Shown: positions 24,621-33,434 of the stretch, piece by piece | Layout of the letters: every line of letters starts with the position of its first letter | How positions within the stretch are numbered: position 1 is the stretch's first letter | NCBI RefSeq assembly: GCF_036885195.1 | Contig: NZ_CP133656.1 | Location: forward strand, 3,596,001 to 3,660,000 | DNA: 64,000 bases | Origin: Pectobacterium cacticida | GTDB taxonomy: Bacteria > Pseudomonadota > Gammaproteobacteria > Enterobacterales > Enterobacteriaceae | Direction: 5' to 3' | The notes under the pieces: generated by a model | The model's database searches: none | What the model was told of the DNA's origin: nothing | What the model saw: only the letters and a program-made list of their open reading frames with translations | Translations under genes and position numbers: made by a program

Positions 24621-26417
24621 TTGCAAACCTTTAACGCCGATTTAGCCATTATCGGGGCCGGGGGTGCTGGACTTCGGGCGGCAATTGCTGCCGCAGAAGC
24701 CAACCCTCAACTGAAAATTGCTCTGATCTCAAAAGTCTACCCCATGCGTAGCCATACCGTAGCCGCCGAGGGTGGGTCAGCAGCAGTGACTCAGGATCAC
24801 GATAGCTTCGATTATCACTTCAACGACACCGTGTCCGGTGGCGACTGGCTATGTGAACAAGATGTGGTTGAGTACTTTGTTAAACACTGCCCGACGGAGA
24901 TGATTCAACTGGAACAATGGGGTTGCCCGTGGAGCCGCAAACCGGATGGCTCAGTCAACGTTCGCCGCTTTGGCGGGATGAAGATTGAACGTACCTGGTT
25001 TGCCGCCGATAAGACGGGCTTCCACATGCTGCATACGCTGTTTCAAACGTCGCTTAAATACCCGCAAATCCAACGTTTCGATGAACATTTTGTCCTCGAC
25101 GTTCTGGTCGATGATGGCCAAGCGCGTGGTCTCGTCGCCATCAATATGATGGAAGGGACACTGATCCAGATCCGCGCTAACGCGGTGGTGCTGGCCACGG
25201 GCGGCGCAGGCCGCGTATACCGCTACAACACCAACGGTGGCATTGTTACCGGTGACGGAATGGGGATGGCGTTCCGCCATGGCGTGCCGCTGCGCGATAT
25301 GGAATTTGTGCAATACCATCCGACTGGTTTGCCCGGTTCCGGTATTCTGATGACCGAAGGCTGTCGCGGCGAAGGCGGCATTATGGTTAATAAAGACGGT
25401 TACCGTTATCTACAGGACTACGGCATGGGCCCGGAAACGCCACTTGGTCAGCCGAAGAACAAGTACATGGAACTGGGGCCGCGCGATAAAGTGTCACAGG
25501 CATTCTGGCACGAATGGCGTGCAGGCCGCACCGTATCAACCCCATTAGGCGATGTGGTGTACCTCGATCTGCGCCACCTCGGCGAAAAAAAGCTCAAGGA
25601 ACGTCTGCCTTTCATCTGCGAACTGGCAAAAGCGTATGTTGGCGTCGACCCGGTGAAAGAGCCAATTCCCATCCGCCCGACCGCTCATTACACAATGGGG
25701 GGGATTGAAACCGATCAAAACTGCGAAACTCGCATCAAAGGCCTGTTTGCGGTGGGGGAATGCTCTTCCGTGGGTCTGCATGGCGCGAACCGACTGGGTT
25801 CTAATTCATTGGCTGAGTTAGTGGTCTTTGGGCGTGTCGCGGGTGAATTCGCGGTACAACGCGCACAGGCGGCGGCACCAGCCAATGGCGCGGCGCTGGA
25901 TGCACAAACGCGCGACATCGAACAACGCTTACAGGGGATGATGAACCAAGAAGGTACTGAAAACTGGGCGAAAATCCGCGACGAGCTGGGTATGTCAATG
26001 GAAGAAGGCTGTGGGATTTACCGCACCACCGAACTGATGCAAAAAACCGTCGATAAACTGACGGAACTCAAAGAGCGCTTTAAGCGCGTGAAAATCACCG
26101 ATCGTTCCAGCGTATTCAACACCGATCTGCTTTATGCCGTTGAGCTGGGACATAGCCTGGATGTGGCGGAATGTATGGCACACTCGGCGCTCAACCGTAA
26201 AGAATCCCGTGGTGCGCACCAGCGTCTGGATGAAGGGTGCATCGAACGTGATGATGTCAACTTCCTGAAGCATACGCTGGCATTCTATAACCCGGAAGGC
26301 GCGCCCCACCTTGAATACAGCGATGTGAAGATCACCAAACTTCCCCCCGCGAAGCGCGTATACGGCGCAGAAGGCGACACGCAGGAAGGTAGCAAGAAGG
26401 AGCAGGCGAATGGCTGA
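24621..26417 (+). CDS. frdA: Fumarate reductase flavoprotein subunit
   Basis: 598 aa. A TTG start at 24621 behind AGGGA aligns with the E. coli FrdA N terminus (MQTFNADLAI); no in-frame ATG lies near. Catalytic subunit of the anaerobic menaquinol:fumarate reductase. The dinucleotide fold IGAGGAG is followed by the covalent FAD histidine (His45 in MRSHTVAAEGG), the FAD-contact GGAGRVYRYNTNGG, and the fumarate-binding GRPTAHYTMGG-like motif (here RPTAHYTMGG) with HGANRLGSNSLAE. It overlaps frdB by 8 nt. It is the first gene of frdABCD. Confidence 0.97.
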   Translation: MQTFNADLAIIGAGGAGLRAAIAAAEANPQLKIALISKVYPMRSHTVAAEGGSAAVTQDHDSFDYHFNDTVSGGDWLCEQDVVEYFVKHCPTEMIQLEQWGCPWSRKPDGSVNVRRFGGMKIERTWFAADKTGFHMLHTLFQTSLKYPQIQRFDEHFVLDVLVDDGQARGLVAINMMEGTLIQIRANAVVLATGGAGRVYRYNTNGGIVTGDGMGMAFRHGVPLRDMEFVQYHPTGLPGSGILMTEGCRGEGGIMVNKDGYRYLQDYGMGPETPLGQPKNKYMELGPRDKVSQAFWHEWRAGRTVSTPLGDVVYLDLRHLGEKKLKERLPFICELAKAYVGVDPVKEPIPIRPTAHYTMGGIETDQNCETRIKGLFAVGECSSVGLHGANRLGSNSLAELVVFGRVAGEFAVQRAQAAAPANGAALDAQTRDIEQRLQGMMNQEGTENWAKIRDELGMSMEEGCGIYRTTELMQKTVDKLTELKERFKRVKITDRSSVFNTDLLYAVELGHSLDVAECMAHSALNRKESRGAHQRLDEGCIERDDVNFLKHTLAFYNPEGAPHLEYSDVKITKLPPAKRVYGAEGDTQEGSKKEQANG

Positions 26418-27144
26418 GACAACAACCCTGAAAATGGACGTCATGCGCTATAACCCTGAACGGGACCGCGAACCCTATTTTGAAACATTCGATGTCCCGT
26501 ACAACACGCAGACTTCCCTACTGGATGCGTTGGGTTATATCAAGGATAACCTGGCACCGGATCTGTCTTACCGTTGGTCCTGTCGCATGGCGATCTGTGG
26601 CTCCTGCGGCATGATGGTAAATAACGTCCCCAAATTAGCCTGCAAAACTTTTTTGCGTGATTACACACGCGGCCTGAAGGTAGAAGCGCTGGGCAACTTC
26701 CCTATCGAACGTGATTTAGTCGTCGATATGACGCACTTTATCGAGAGTCTGGAAGCCATCAAGCCATACATCATCGGCAACGATCGTAAACCCGCCGATG
26801 GGCCGAACGTACAGACGCCGGCACAAATGGCGAAGTATCACCAGTTTTCTGGCTGTATTAACTGTGGCCTGTGCTATGCGGCATGTCCGCAGTTCGGCCT
26901 GAACCCAGAGTTTATCGGCCCGGCAGCGATTACGCTGGCGCACCGCTATAACCTGGATAGTCGCGATCGCGGTAAAAAAGTGCGAATGCCACAGTTGAAC
27001 GGTAATAACGGCGTTTGGAGCTGCACATTCGTGGGCTACTGCTCAGAGGTGTGTCCAAAGCATGTCGATCCTGCGGCGGCCATCCAGCAAGGTAAGGTCG
27101 AAAGCGCCAAAGACTTTATGATCGCCATGCTGAAACCACAATAA
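26410..27144 (+). CDS. frdB: Fumarate reductase iron-sulfur subunit
   Basis: 244 aa. The plant-type ferredoxin domain has the [2Fe-2S] ligands in SCRMAICGSCG plus a later Cys. The C-terminal bacterial ferredoxin half has CINCGLCYAACP and CTFVGYCSEVCP for the [4Fe-4S] and [3Fe-4S] clusters. It carries electrons from quinol at FrdCD to FAD on FrdA. The start overlaps frdA's end, consistent with translational coupling; AAGGAG lies inside frdA. Confidence 0.97.
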   Translation: MAETTTLKMDVMRYNPERDREPYFETFDVPYNTQTSLLDALGYIKDNLAPDLSYRWSCRMAICGSCGMMVNNVPKLACKTFLRDYTRGLKVEALGNFPIERDLVVDMTHFIESLEAIKPYIIGNDRKPADGPNVQTPAQMAKYHQFSGCINCGLCYAACPQFGLNPEFIGPAAITLAHRYNLDSRDRGKKVRMPQLNGNNGVWSCTFVGYCSEVCPKHVDPAAAIQQGKVESAKDFMIAMLKPQ

Positions 27145-27157
27145 GGGAGGGACAATG

Positions 27158-27553
27158 ATGACATCTAAACGTAAGGCCTATGTTCGCAGCATGTCGCCAA
27201 CCTGGTGGAAAAAACTAGGATTCTATCGTTTTTATATGCTACGAGAAGGCACTGCCGTCCCTGCCGTTTGGTTTAGCATCATACTGTTGTATGGCGTGTT
27301 CGCGCTAAAAAACGGGCCGGAAGGCTGGGCTAATTTCGTTAGCTTTCTGCAAAATCCGCTGGTACTGCTGATCAATATCGTGGCGTTACTGGCGGCCGCG
27401 CTGCATACCAAAACCTGGTTCGAACTGGCTCCAAAGGCCAGCATTATCGTGATTAAAGATGAAAAAATGGGGCCAGAGCCAATCGTTAAAGGGCTTTGGG
27501 TTGTCACCGTGGTCGTCACCGTGGCTATTCTGGCGATTGCTCTGCTATTTTGA
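27158..27553 (+). CDS. frdC: Fumarate reductase membrane anchor subunit C
   Basis: 131 aa from the second of two ATGs (27158); GGGAGGG spacing fits this one better and gives the E. coli length. Three membrane helices with the conserved FYMLREGTAVPAVWFS and HTKTWFELAPKA segments. With FrdD it anchors FrdAB to the cytoplasmic membrane and binds quinol. Confidence 0.95.
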   Translation: MTSKRKAYVRSMSPTWWKKLGFYRFYMLREGTAVPAVWFSIILLYGVFALKNGPEGWANFVSFLQNPLVLLINIVALLAAALHTKTWFELAPKASIIVIKDEKMGPEPIVKGLWVVTVVVTVAILAIALLF

Positions 27554-27567
27554 ACAGGAGAAAAAAC

Positions 27568-27924
27568 GTGATTAATCCAACGCCAAAACGCTCTGACGAA
27601 CCCCCTTTCTGGGGTCTATTCGGTGCAGGTGGGATGTGGAGCGCATTTTTCGCGCCGGTAATGATTCTGTTAGTCGGCATCATGCTCCCCCTCGGCTGGT
27701 TTCCAGACGCGTTAACCTATGAGCGCATCGCAGCATTTAGTCAAAGTGTTATCGGGCGCATCTTTTTACTGCTGATGATTGTGCTGCCGCTCTGGTGTGG
27801 CCTGCACCGTATCCACCACGCAATGCACGATCTGAAGGTCCACGTTCCTGCCGGGAAATGGGTGTTCTACGGACTGGCAGCCATTCTGAGCGTGGTGACC
27901 GTGATCGGTGTCGTTACGCTGTAA
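27568..27924 (+). CDS. frdD: Fumarate reductase membrane anchor subunit D
   Basis: 118 aa, one shorter than in E. coli. A GTG start at 27568 with CAGGAG upstream begins MINPTPKRSDEPPFWGLFGA; earlier frame extension is rejected. Three membrane helices; the LWCGLHRIHHAMHDLK segment is the conserved quinone/cytoplasmic helix. Last gene of the operon, before a terminator. Confidence 0.96.
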   Translation: MINPTPKRSDEPPFWGLFGAGGMWSAFFAPVMILLVGIMLPLGWFPDALTYERIAAFSQSVIGRIFLLLMIVLPLWCGLHRIHHAMHDLKVHVPAGKWVFYGLAAILSVVTVIGVVTL

Positions 27925-27932
27925 TACCGCTT

Positions 27933-27962
27933 CGGCCTGTGCGATGTCGCAGGCCGCTTTAT
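27933..27962 (+). terminator. frd operon terminator
   Basis: The stem CGGCCTG (27933-27939) with CAGGCCG (27950-27956), which can extend by GCGA/TCGC after a bulge, is followed by CTTTATTTT. Confidence 0.75.
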
Positions 27963-28012
27963 TTTCCCCGCGCAACCACGCCCATCGTCTACACTAAAAC
28001 GAAGTTGAAAAG

Positions 28013-28588
28013 ATGAGATACCGCAAAATGCAGATTCGCTCCTCAAGTACGTCGTTAGTCATGATGAAACGAGGCGTAAAGGCATGCCTTGCCGCTGTCG
28101 TTGCCCTCTTTTCCGTCGCCTGTAGCGTAACGCCACCCAACGGCGTCAAGGTCGTGGATAATTTTGATGTTAATCGATATCTCGGCACATGGTATGAGAT
28201 TGCGCGTCTCGACCATCGGTTTGAGCGTAATATGGATCGTGTGACGGCCAACTATAGCCCGCGCGAGGATGGTGGTATCAAGGTTATCAACCGGGGCTTT
28301 AACGTCGAGAAACAGGAATGGAAAGAAAGTATCGGGAAAGCGTATTTCACAGGGTCGCCGCAGCAAGGCGCACTTAAAGTATCGTTTTTCGGGCCATTTT
28401 ATGGCGGTTACAACATTATTGCATTGGATGATAACTATCGCTACGCTCTGGTTTGTGGGCCAAACAGAGATTACCTGTGGATTCTCTCACGCACGCCGAC
28501 GTTAGAAGCAGCGACCCGCGACAGGCTGGTCGCCACGGCTAAACGCTACGGTTTCCCGACGGAAGCGCTTATTTGGGTCAAGCAATAG
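28013..28588 (+). CDS. blc: Outer-membrane lipoprotein Blc (bacterial lipocalin)
   Basis: 191 aa as a frame from 28013. A lipobox (FSVAC) makes a lipoprotein if translation starts at the ATG at 28061 (about 20-residue signal peptide); no ribosome-binding site clearly decides among 28013, 28028 and 28061. The lipocalin signatures are strong: NRYLGTWYEIARLDHRFER, the central KVSFFGPFYGGYNIIALD (each within 20 residues), and the closing DYLWILSRTPT. It binds lipids such as lysophospholipids and stores or moves them at the outer membrane under envelope stress. Next to frd, as in E. coli, where blc follows ampC; ampC itself is missing here. Confidence 0.93.
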   Translation: MRYRKMQIRSSSTSLVMMKRGVKACLAAVVALFSVACSVTPPNGVKVVDNFDVNRYLGTWYEIARLDHRFERNMDRVTANYSPREDGGIKVINRGFNVEKQEWKESIGKAYFTGSPQQGALKVSFFGPFYGGYNIIALDDNYRYALVCGPNRDYLWILSRTPTLEAATRDRLVATAKRYGFPTEALIWVKQ

Positions 28589-28642
28589 TTTGATAAAAAA
28601 AACCACGATGTTGGCCACAAGATAACGTGCGGGTGGCCTTTA

Positions 28643-28996
28643 TTACCCCATAATTTTATCGCGAAACATAAAAAATACCGCGCCTAATAGACATAACCCG
28701 GCCCAGATATAATCGGTACGAAAAGGTTCTTTTAAAATAATCATCGAGAAGGGGATAAACACCGTCAGGCTGATGACTTCCTGCAATATTTTCAATTGAC
28801 CAGCAGATGCCACCTGATAGCCAATCCGATTTGCCGGCACCTGTAAGAGATATTCAAATAACGCGATGCCCCAACTGACTAATGCAGCGATTATCCAGGC
28901 ACGCCCGCTGAAATAGCGTAAATGCCCGTACCAGGCGAATGTCATAAATATATTGCTTAACGTCAGCATGCCGACAGTGATGAAAATAGGCGACAT
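28643..28996 (-). CDS. DMT-superfamily small membrane protein (DUF486)
   Basis: 117 aa with four hydrophobic helices, a single drug/metabolite-transporter repeat unit. The sequence features FMTFAWYGHLRY, EYLLQVPANRIGY and QLKILQEVISLTVFIPFSM match the DUF486 family. Function and substrate are unknown. It holds the place where E. coli has sugE, also a four-helix small transporter, but it is not SugE. Confidence 0.88.
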   Translation of the reverse strand: MSPIFITVGMLTLSNIFMTFAWYGHLRYFSGRAWIIAALVSWGIALFEYLLQVPANRIGYQVASAGQLKILQEVISLTVFIPFSMIILKEPFRTDYIWAGLCLLGAVFFMFRDKIMG

Positions 28997-29040
28997 TATT
29001 ACTTCTCCGAGTGAATGACGTTCGCATTATCTCGCCGCAG

Positions 29041-29071
29041 GGAAGAAAATACCATCTCGGTATTTTCTTCC
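29041..29071. repeat. 13-bp perfect hairpin between DUF486 and entericidin genes
   Basis: GGAAGAAAATACC (29041-29053) and GGTATTTTCTTCC (29059-29071) are exact reverse complements around ATCTC. It lies downstream of the entericidin gene on the minus strand and could terminate or stabilise that transcript, though the T-run is inside the stem. Confidence 0.7.
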
Positions 29072-29114
29072 ACTCGGAAAAGCGATTAAAATCTGTTTCT
29101 CTTCCTGCGTAAAA

Positions 29115-29246
29115 TTATTGGACGCTACGCTGTATAGCTTTACCGCCTGCCTCCACATCTTCCCCTACGCCTCGGGTGGTATTACACCCAACCACGGCCG
29201 AGAGAATAACCAGAGAGAAAATGGCAACAAATGTTTTTTTCAACAT
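29115..29246 (-). CDS. ecnB: Entericidin B-like lipoprotein
   Basis: 43 aa, too short for usual ORF cut-offs. ATG at 29246 with GGAACAG upstream. It reads MLKKTFVAIFSLVILSAVVG then CNTTRGVGEDVEAGGKAIQR to the stop at 29115. Signal peptide plus lipobox (VVGC) and the entericidin core CNTTRGVGED are clear. In E. coli the ecnAB pair is stress-induced (EcnB the bacteriolytic toxin, EcnA the antidote) next to efp; here only one gene is present and no separate ecnA is visible. The C-terminal tail is shorter than EcnB's. Confidence 0.9.
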   Translation of the reverse strand: MLKKTFVAIFSLVILSAVVGCNTTRGVGEDVEAGGKAIQRSVQ

Positions 29247-29380
29247 AATCTGTTCCTTTTTATGAATGTCAGGTATCAGCAATAGAAAAATCACTGCTTT
29301 TTAAGCGTAGCCAATTTTGATGGTGGTGGGGATTTTTTCGAACCAGAGAGGAAACGGGAATGGGGGAAATGACATTCCGC

Positions 29381-29406
29381 AAAAAGCCGCCCTCACGGAA
29401 GGCGGC
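29381..29406 (-). terminator. efp terminator
   Basis: On the minus strand GCCGCC (29401-29406) pairs with GGCGGC (29386-29391), followed by five T. It lies directly after the efp stop. Confidence 0.85.
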
Positions 29407-29420
29407 CTTGCTAGAATGGA

Positions 29421-29987
29421 TTACTTCACGCGTGAGACGTATTCACCGGAGCGCGTGTCAACACGCACCACTTCGCCAATCTGCACAAACAACGGCACTT
29501 TAACGACCGCGCCCGTGCTCAGCGTAGCAGGTTTACCCCCTGTTCCAGCGGTGTCGCCTTTCAGGCCGGGATCGGTATCGACGATTTCAGCTTCAATGAA
29601 ATTCGGCGGCTGTACGGCAATGGGGCTACCGTTCCACAGCGTAATGATACATTCCGCGTTATCCTGCAACCATTTAGCGGCGTCACCAACCGTTTTCCCT
29701 TCGACCTGATGTTGTTCAAACGTTTCAGGGTGCATGAAATGGTAGAACTCGCCATCGTTGTACAGGTAGTTCATATTCGTGTCGACGACATCTGCGCCTT
29801 CAGCGGAATCGGTCGATTTAAAGGTCTTTTCAACGCGAGACCCGGTTAGCAGGCGGCGCATTTTTACACGGGCAAAAGCCTGACCTTTACCCGGTTTCAC
29901 AAATTCACTGGATTCGATGGCATAAGGCTCACCTTCGAACATGATTTTAAGACCGGAACGAAAATCGTTGCTAGAATAAGTCGCCAT
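29421..29987 (-). CDS. efp: Elongation factor P
   Basis: 188 aa, same length as E. coli EF-P. Three beta-barrel domains. The loop GKGQAF carries Lys34, the residue beta-lysylated by EpmA/EpmB; its flanks VKPGKGQAFARV are conserved. It rescues ribosomes stalled at polyproline. The C-terminal KVDTRSGEYVSR signature is present (VDTRSGEYVSRVK). Divergent from epmB by 40 bp, so its modifying aminomutase shares its intergenic region. Confidence 0.98.
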   Translation of the reverse strand: MATYSSNDFRSGLKIMFEGEPYAIESSEFVKPGKGQAFARVKMRRLLTGSRVEKTFKSTDSAEGADVVDTNMNYLYNDGEFYHFMHPETFEQHQVEGKTVGDAAKWLQDNAECIITLWNGSPIAVQPPNFIEAEIVDTDPGLKGDTAGTGGKPATLSTGAVVKVPLFVQIGEVVRVDTRSGEYVSRVK

Positions 29988-30027
29988 AAAGGCCCTCTAC
30001 AATTTGATACTGATACGAAGCCAAAAA

Positions 30028-31056
30028 ATGGCACACATTGTAACCCTAAATATACCTTCCAGAGAAGATTGGTTGCAGCAACTTGCGGACGTAATTACCG
30101 ATCCCGAGGAATTACTGCGCCTTTTAGCCCTGGACGATCGCACAGCGCTCAGGCAAGGCCATGATGCACGCCGACTTTTTGCGTTGCGCGTACCGCGTGT
30201 TTTCGCTGCAAGAATGCAAAAAGGCGATCCTGACGACCCATTGTTACGCCAGGTCTTAACCGCGCGTGAGGAATTTATCGCCACGCCAGGTTTCAGCCAT
30301 GATCCTCTCGATGAACAGCACAGCGTGGTGCCGGGACTCCTGCACAAATATCACAACCGCGCCCTGCTGTTAGTCAAGGGCGGCTGTGCGGTAAACTGCC
30401 GCTATTGCTTTCGCCGCCACTTCCCATACCAGGAGAATCAGGGCAACAAAGCAAACTGGCGTCAGGCGCTGGATTACATTCGCCAGCACCCCGAACTGGA
30501 TGAAATTATTTTTTCCGGCGGCGATCCGTTAATGGCAAAAGATCATGAGCTTGACTGGTTGATCACCGAACTGGAGCTCATCCCACACATCCAGCGCTTG
30601 CGCATCCATAGCCGCCTACCGGTAGTGATACCCGCCAGGATTACCGACGCCCTGTGCGAACGCCTGTCGCGCAGCCCACTGCAAGTGTTACTCGTGACGC
30701 ATATTAACCACCCGCAGGAAATTGATCATGATGTAACACAAAGTATGGCGCGTTTACGCCACGCCGGTGTGACGCTACTCAACCAAAGTGTGCTGCTGCG
30801 CGGGGTGAACGACAATGTTGAGACGCTTGCTCGGCTGAGTAATGCGCTATTTGACGCGGGGATCTTGCCTTATTATCTCCATGTATTGGATAAAGTTCAG
30901 GGCGCGGCGCATTTTCTGGTGAGCGACCATGAGGCCCGTCTTTTGGTTAAAGCGCTGATGAAGAAAATCTCTGGTTATCTGGTGCCGCGTCTGGCACGAG
31001 AAATTGGTGGGGAAGCCAGTAAAACACCGTTGGATTTAGGGATGAAGCAATATTAA
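30028..31056 (+). CDS. epmB: EF-P beta-lysylation protein EpmB (lysine 2,3-aminomutase)
   Basis: 342 aa from ATG at 30028, which matches the E. coli start MAHIVTLN. Radical SAM enzyme with the cluster motif CAVNCRYCF and PLP lysine in the C-terminal half (LPYYLHVLDKVQGAAHF region). It turns (S)-alpha-lysine into (R)-beta-lysine for attachment to EF-P by EpmA. The conserved FSGGDPLM and HINHPQEID are visible. Divergent from efp. With epmA and efp in the same window the full pathway up to EpmC hydroxylation is covered. Confidence 0.97.
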   Translation: MAHIVTLNIPSREDWLQQLADVITDPEELLRLLALDDRTALRQGHDARRLFALRVPRVFAARMQKGDPDDPLLRQVLTAREEFIATPGFSHDPLDEQHSVVPGLLHKYHNRALLLVKGGCAVNCRYCFRRHFPYQENQGNKANWRQALDYIRQHPELDEIIFSGGDPLMAKDHELDWLITELELIPHIQRLRIHSRLPVVIPARITDALCERLSRSPLQVLLVTHINHPQEIDHDVTQSMARLRHAGVTLLNQSVLLRGVNDNVETLARLSNALFDAGILPYYLHVLDKVQGAAHFLVSDHEARLLVKALMKKISGYLVPRLAREIGGEASKTPLDLGMKQY

Positions 31057-31140
31057 GACGACGCCGGGCCATTACGTGAACGCTACTGCGAATAAATAAA
31101 AGGAAGTGAAGACAGAATATCTGCCTCCACCGGGCTTCGC

Positions 31141-31485
31141 CTAAGGGCATTTATAAACGCTGCCGGTCATTTTACTGTCGAGCGGCGCAAAGCTTGACCA
31201 GAAAGTTTCACTGGGGCTCGTCGCGCCATAGATCGTATTCCCGCCCATCGCCGCTGCTTTATTACGCAGATCGTTCGCCGCACCGCGCATGGCGCTACCG
31301 TCGCTATGGTTGCCTGCCAGCCAATTAGATTGGCTACCGCTGGCCTGCCCCAAGAGCTGGCATTCGCTTCCTGGCTTGGTATCCGTAAACGTCACCGCTT
31401 CCCCTGCGGCACTGAGTTGACTACCGCTGCTGCACCCTGCCAGCAATGCCACCGCTGTTAACCCCAATAAAATACGAACGTGCAT
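31141..31485 (-). CDS. yjeI: DUF4156 lipoprotein, YjeI-like
   Basis: 114 aa. Signal peptide and lipobox (LLAGCSS) at residues about 15-20. The conserved SMRGAANDLRNQAAAMGGN-like block appears as AMRGAANDLRNKAAAMGGN (19 residues) and the ending VYKC is kept. Matches E. coli YjeI, beside efp/epmB there too. Function unknown. Confidence 0.92.
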   Translation of the reverse strand: MHVRILLGLTAVALLAGCSSGSQLSAAGEAVTFTDTKPGSECQLLGQASGSQSNWLAGNHSDGSAMRGAANDLRNKAAAMGGNTIYGATSPSETFWSSFAPLDSKMTGSVYKCP

Positions 31486-31922
31486 GTATTTCTCCTCGTG
31501 ATTGAAAAAACGCCGCTATTTTCCCTACATCATACGATGTTCATCACGCTAGCGGCCAATATTGCACCTTATTTACCTCAATATTTACCTATAACAAATC
31601 ACTAACAGTGGAATCACCTGTCAGTAATGGTGATAACGGTAATAGCGATAACGGTATTTTTCTTCACCAAATCAATAAGAAAAAATTCAGTATTATCTGA
31701 ATGACGCTTCCCACGCCTTAGTAGATTATTCATTCGATCATTCCGCAAGAGGCTACCGATCACTGAGCCGCCGCCAGTAATGATGAGTCAACAGTCAATA
31801 TGCCGCGAGGGTGCTAACGTTTTCTGTCTCCACCACCGGAAACGGATGAGGTGTCAAACGACGCAAAAACCGCAGGCGAAACTACAATTAATATAATGTA
31901 ATTAGGGAAAGGAAATACAAGT
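31486..31922. other. 437-bp gap upstream of the wzi-like gene
   Basis: AT-rich, without a gene. GATAACGGTA occurs twice, at about 31633-31642 and 31649-31658. It presumably carries the promoter of the Wzi-like gene; no clear operator recognised. Confidence 0.5.
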
Positions 31923-33353
31923 ATGTCCATCCAGCAACGCGTAGTCGCCCTTCTCGGTTTCTTTGTCTGCGCCTCGACCAGTCAGGCCGCGGGACTGCTC
32001 GCGCCGGACACCGCACTTCGCCACGATCTCACTTGGCTATCCGATCGCGGCGTGATTGAAACCAGCCTGACAACCTGGCCACTTAGCCAGGAGGAAATTG
32101 AGTCCGCTCTGCGCCGGGCGAAACCAACCAGCAATACTGAAGAAGCCGTTATTACGCGCGTTAAGCAACGAATTCAGCAAATCAAATCCCCCGTACGCAT
32201 CACAGGATATACGTCTACTGACCGCCCTGGCCTGCCGCAAGGCTTTGCAAGTCGACACGCTAGCGATCATGCCTTGTCAATCGGTGTCGCAACCAGCGGC
32301 GACTATTGGGACATCAACCTTAAAGGCACGCTTGAAGGTAATCAGAATATTCAAGATCGCTCCAATGGAAATGTAGACGGCTCTTACGCCGCGGTAAAAA
32401 TTTTTAATCAGTGGTTATCGTTCGGGAAAGTCTCGCAATGGTGGGGGCCGGGCTACGAGGGTAGCCTGATACGCTCCGACGCCGCCCGCCCGGTAACGGG
32501 GTTCTTATTACAACGTGCGGATCAATCACCGTTTGCCACGCCCTGGCTATCTTGGCTGGGCCGCTGGCAATACCAACTCTCTGCCGGGCAATTGGATCAA
32601 TATTCTGCCGTGCCGGATGCCAAAATTATTGGTGGCCGCCTGTCAATCCAGCCAACGGCGTTTTTTGAACTTGGCGCCTCTCGCATCATGCAGTGGGGGG
32701 GAGAAGGACGCCCGCGTTCATGGGGTTCATTTTGGGATGGCGTAGCAGGACGGGATAATACAGGCACGGCTAACGAACCGGGCAACCAGCTTGCCGGGTT
32801 TGATTTTAAACTGAAGATGGCATCGCTTGTCGACGTCCCCATCAGTTTGTATGGTCAATTAGTGGGCGAAGATGAAGCCGGGATGCTGCCATCGAAAAAC
32901 TTTTATTTGCTAGGTATTGAAGGCCATCCGGAATGGGGGACATCGACGATCAATTGGAATATTGAACACTCAGATACGCGTACCAATGGCGACGCCAAAA
33001 ACTATACTTACAACCATCACATTTACCGCGATGGCTATTATCAACAAGGGTATCCGCTAGCCTATGCTGCAGGCGGCGATGCCCAAGTGCTTTCTGGTCG
33101 AGTGGAACTGGTGCTAGATGATGGACAACGTTGGAAAACCCGCGTTATGTACGCCAAAGTGAACCCAAACAGCCAGAGCATCAATAAGGCGTTTCCACGC
33201 GCAGATACCTTAAAGGGCATTGAAATAGGCTGGGGATATGACTTTTCTTCACACATTAAGCTGGATACTTCTGTCTGGTATACCGACAGCAACCATAGCG
33301 CCAATGATGACGTTGGCGCGGGTATCGGTGTAGAAATTCCCATCAACCTGTAA
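31923..33353 (+). CDS. Wzi-family outer-membrane capsule assembly protein
   Basis: 476 aa. Signal peptide to about residue 22 (FVCASTSQA). The sequence then follows the Wzi/CapsuleAssembly family: a helical N-terminal part and an 18-strand-type beta barrel. Characteristic segments include WWGPGYEGSLIRSD, SWGSFWDGVAGRDN and a C-terminal VEIPINL strand. Wzi acts as a surface lectin for group 1 capsule. It is separated from any capsule gene here and sits next to pgi, where E. coli has the yjbEFGH exopolysaccharide genes. So its ligand may be a different surface polysaccharide; this is inference. Confidence 0.9.
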   Translation: MSIQQRVVALLGFFVCASTSQAAGLLAPDTALRHDLTWLSDRGVIETSLTTWPLSQEEIESALRRAKPTSNTEEAVITRVKQRIQQIKSPVRITGYTSTDRPGLPQGFASRHASDHALSIGVATSGDYWDINLKGTLEGNQNIQDRSNGNVDGSYAAVKIFNQWLSFGKVSQWWGPGYEGSLIRSDAARPVTGFLLQRADQSPFATPWLSWLGRWQYQLSAGQLDQYSAVPDAKIIGGRLSIQPTAFFELGASRIMQWGGEGRPRSWGSFWDGVAGRDNTGTANEPGNQLAGFDFKLKMASLVDVPISLYGQLVGEDEAGMLPSKNFYLLGIEGHPEWGTSTINWNIEHSDTRTNGDAKNYTYNHHIYRDGYYQQGYPLAYAAGGDAQVLSGRVELVLDDGQRWKTRVMYAKVNPNSQSINKAFPRADTLKGIEIGWGYDFSSHIKLDTSVWYTDSNHSANDDVGAGIGVEIPINL

Positions 33354-33373
33354 CAGTCACCGAGAAATGCCAA

Positions 33374-33405
33374 AAAAAAGTGAGGTGTATTTCCCTCACT
33401 TTTTT
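33374..33405. terminator. Bidirectional terminator between wzi-like gene and pgi
   Basis: AAAAAAGTGAGG (33374-33385) and CCTCACTTTTTT (33394-33405) form a 12-bp stem with A/T runs on both sides, so it can stop both convergent genes. Confidence 0.88.
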
Positions 33406-33434
33406 ACGTTGAGCCGTTTATCTCTCACTCACAA

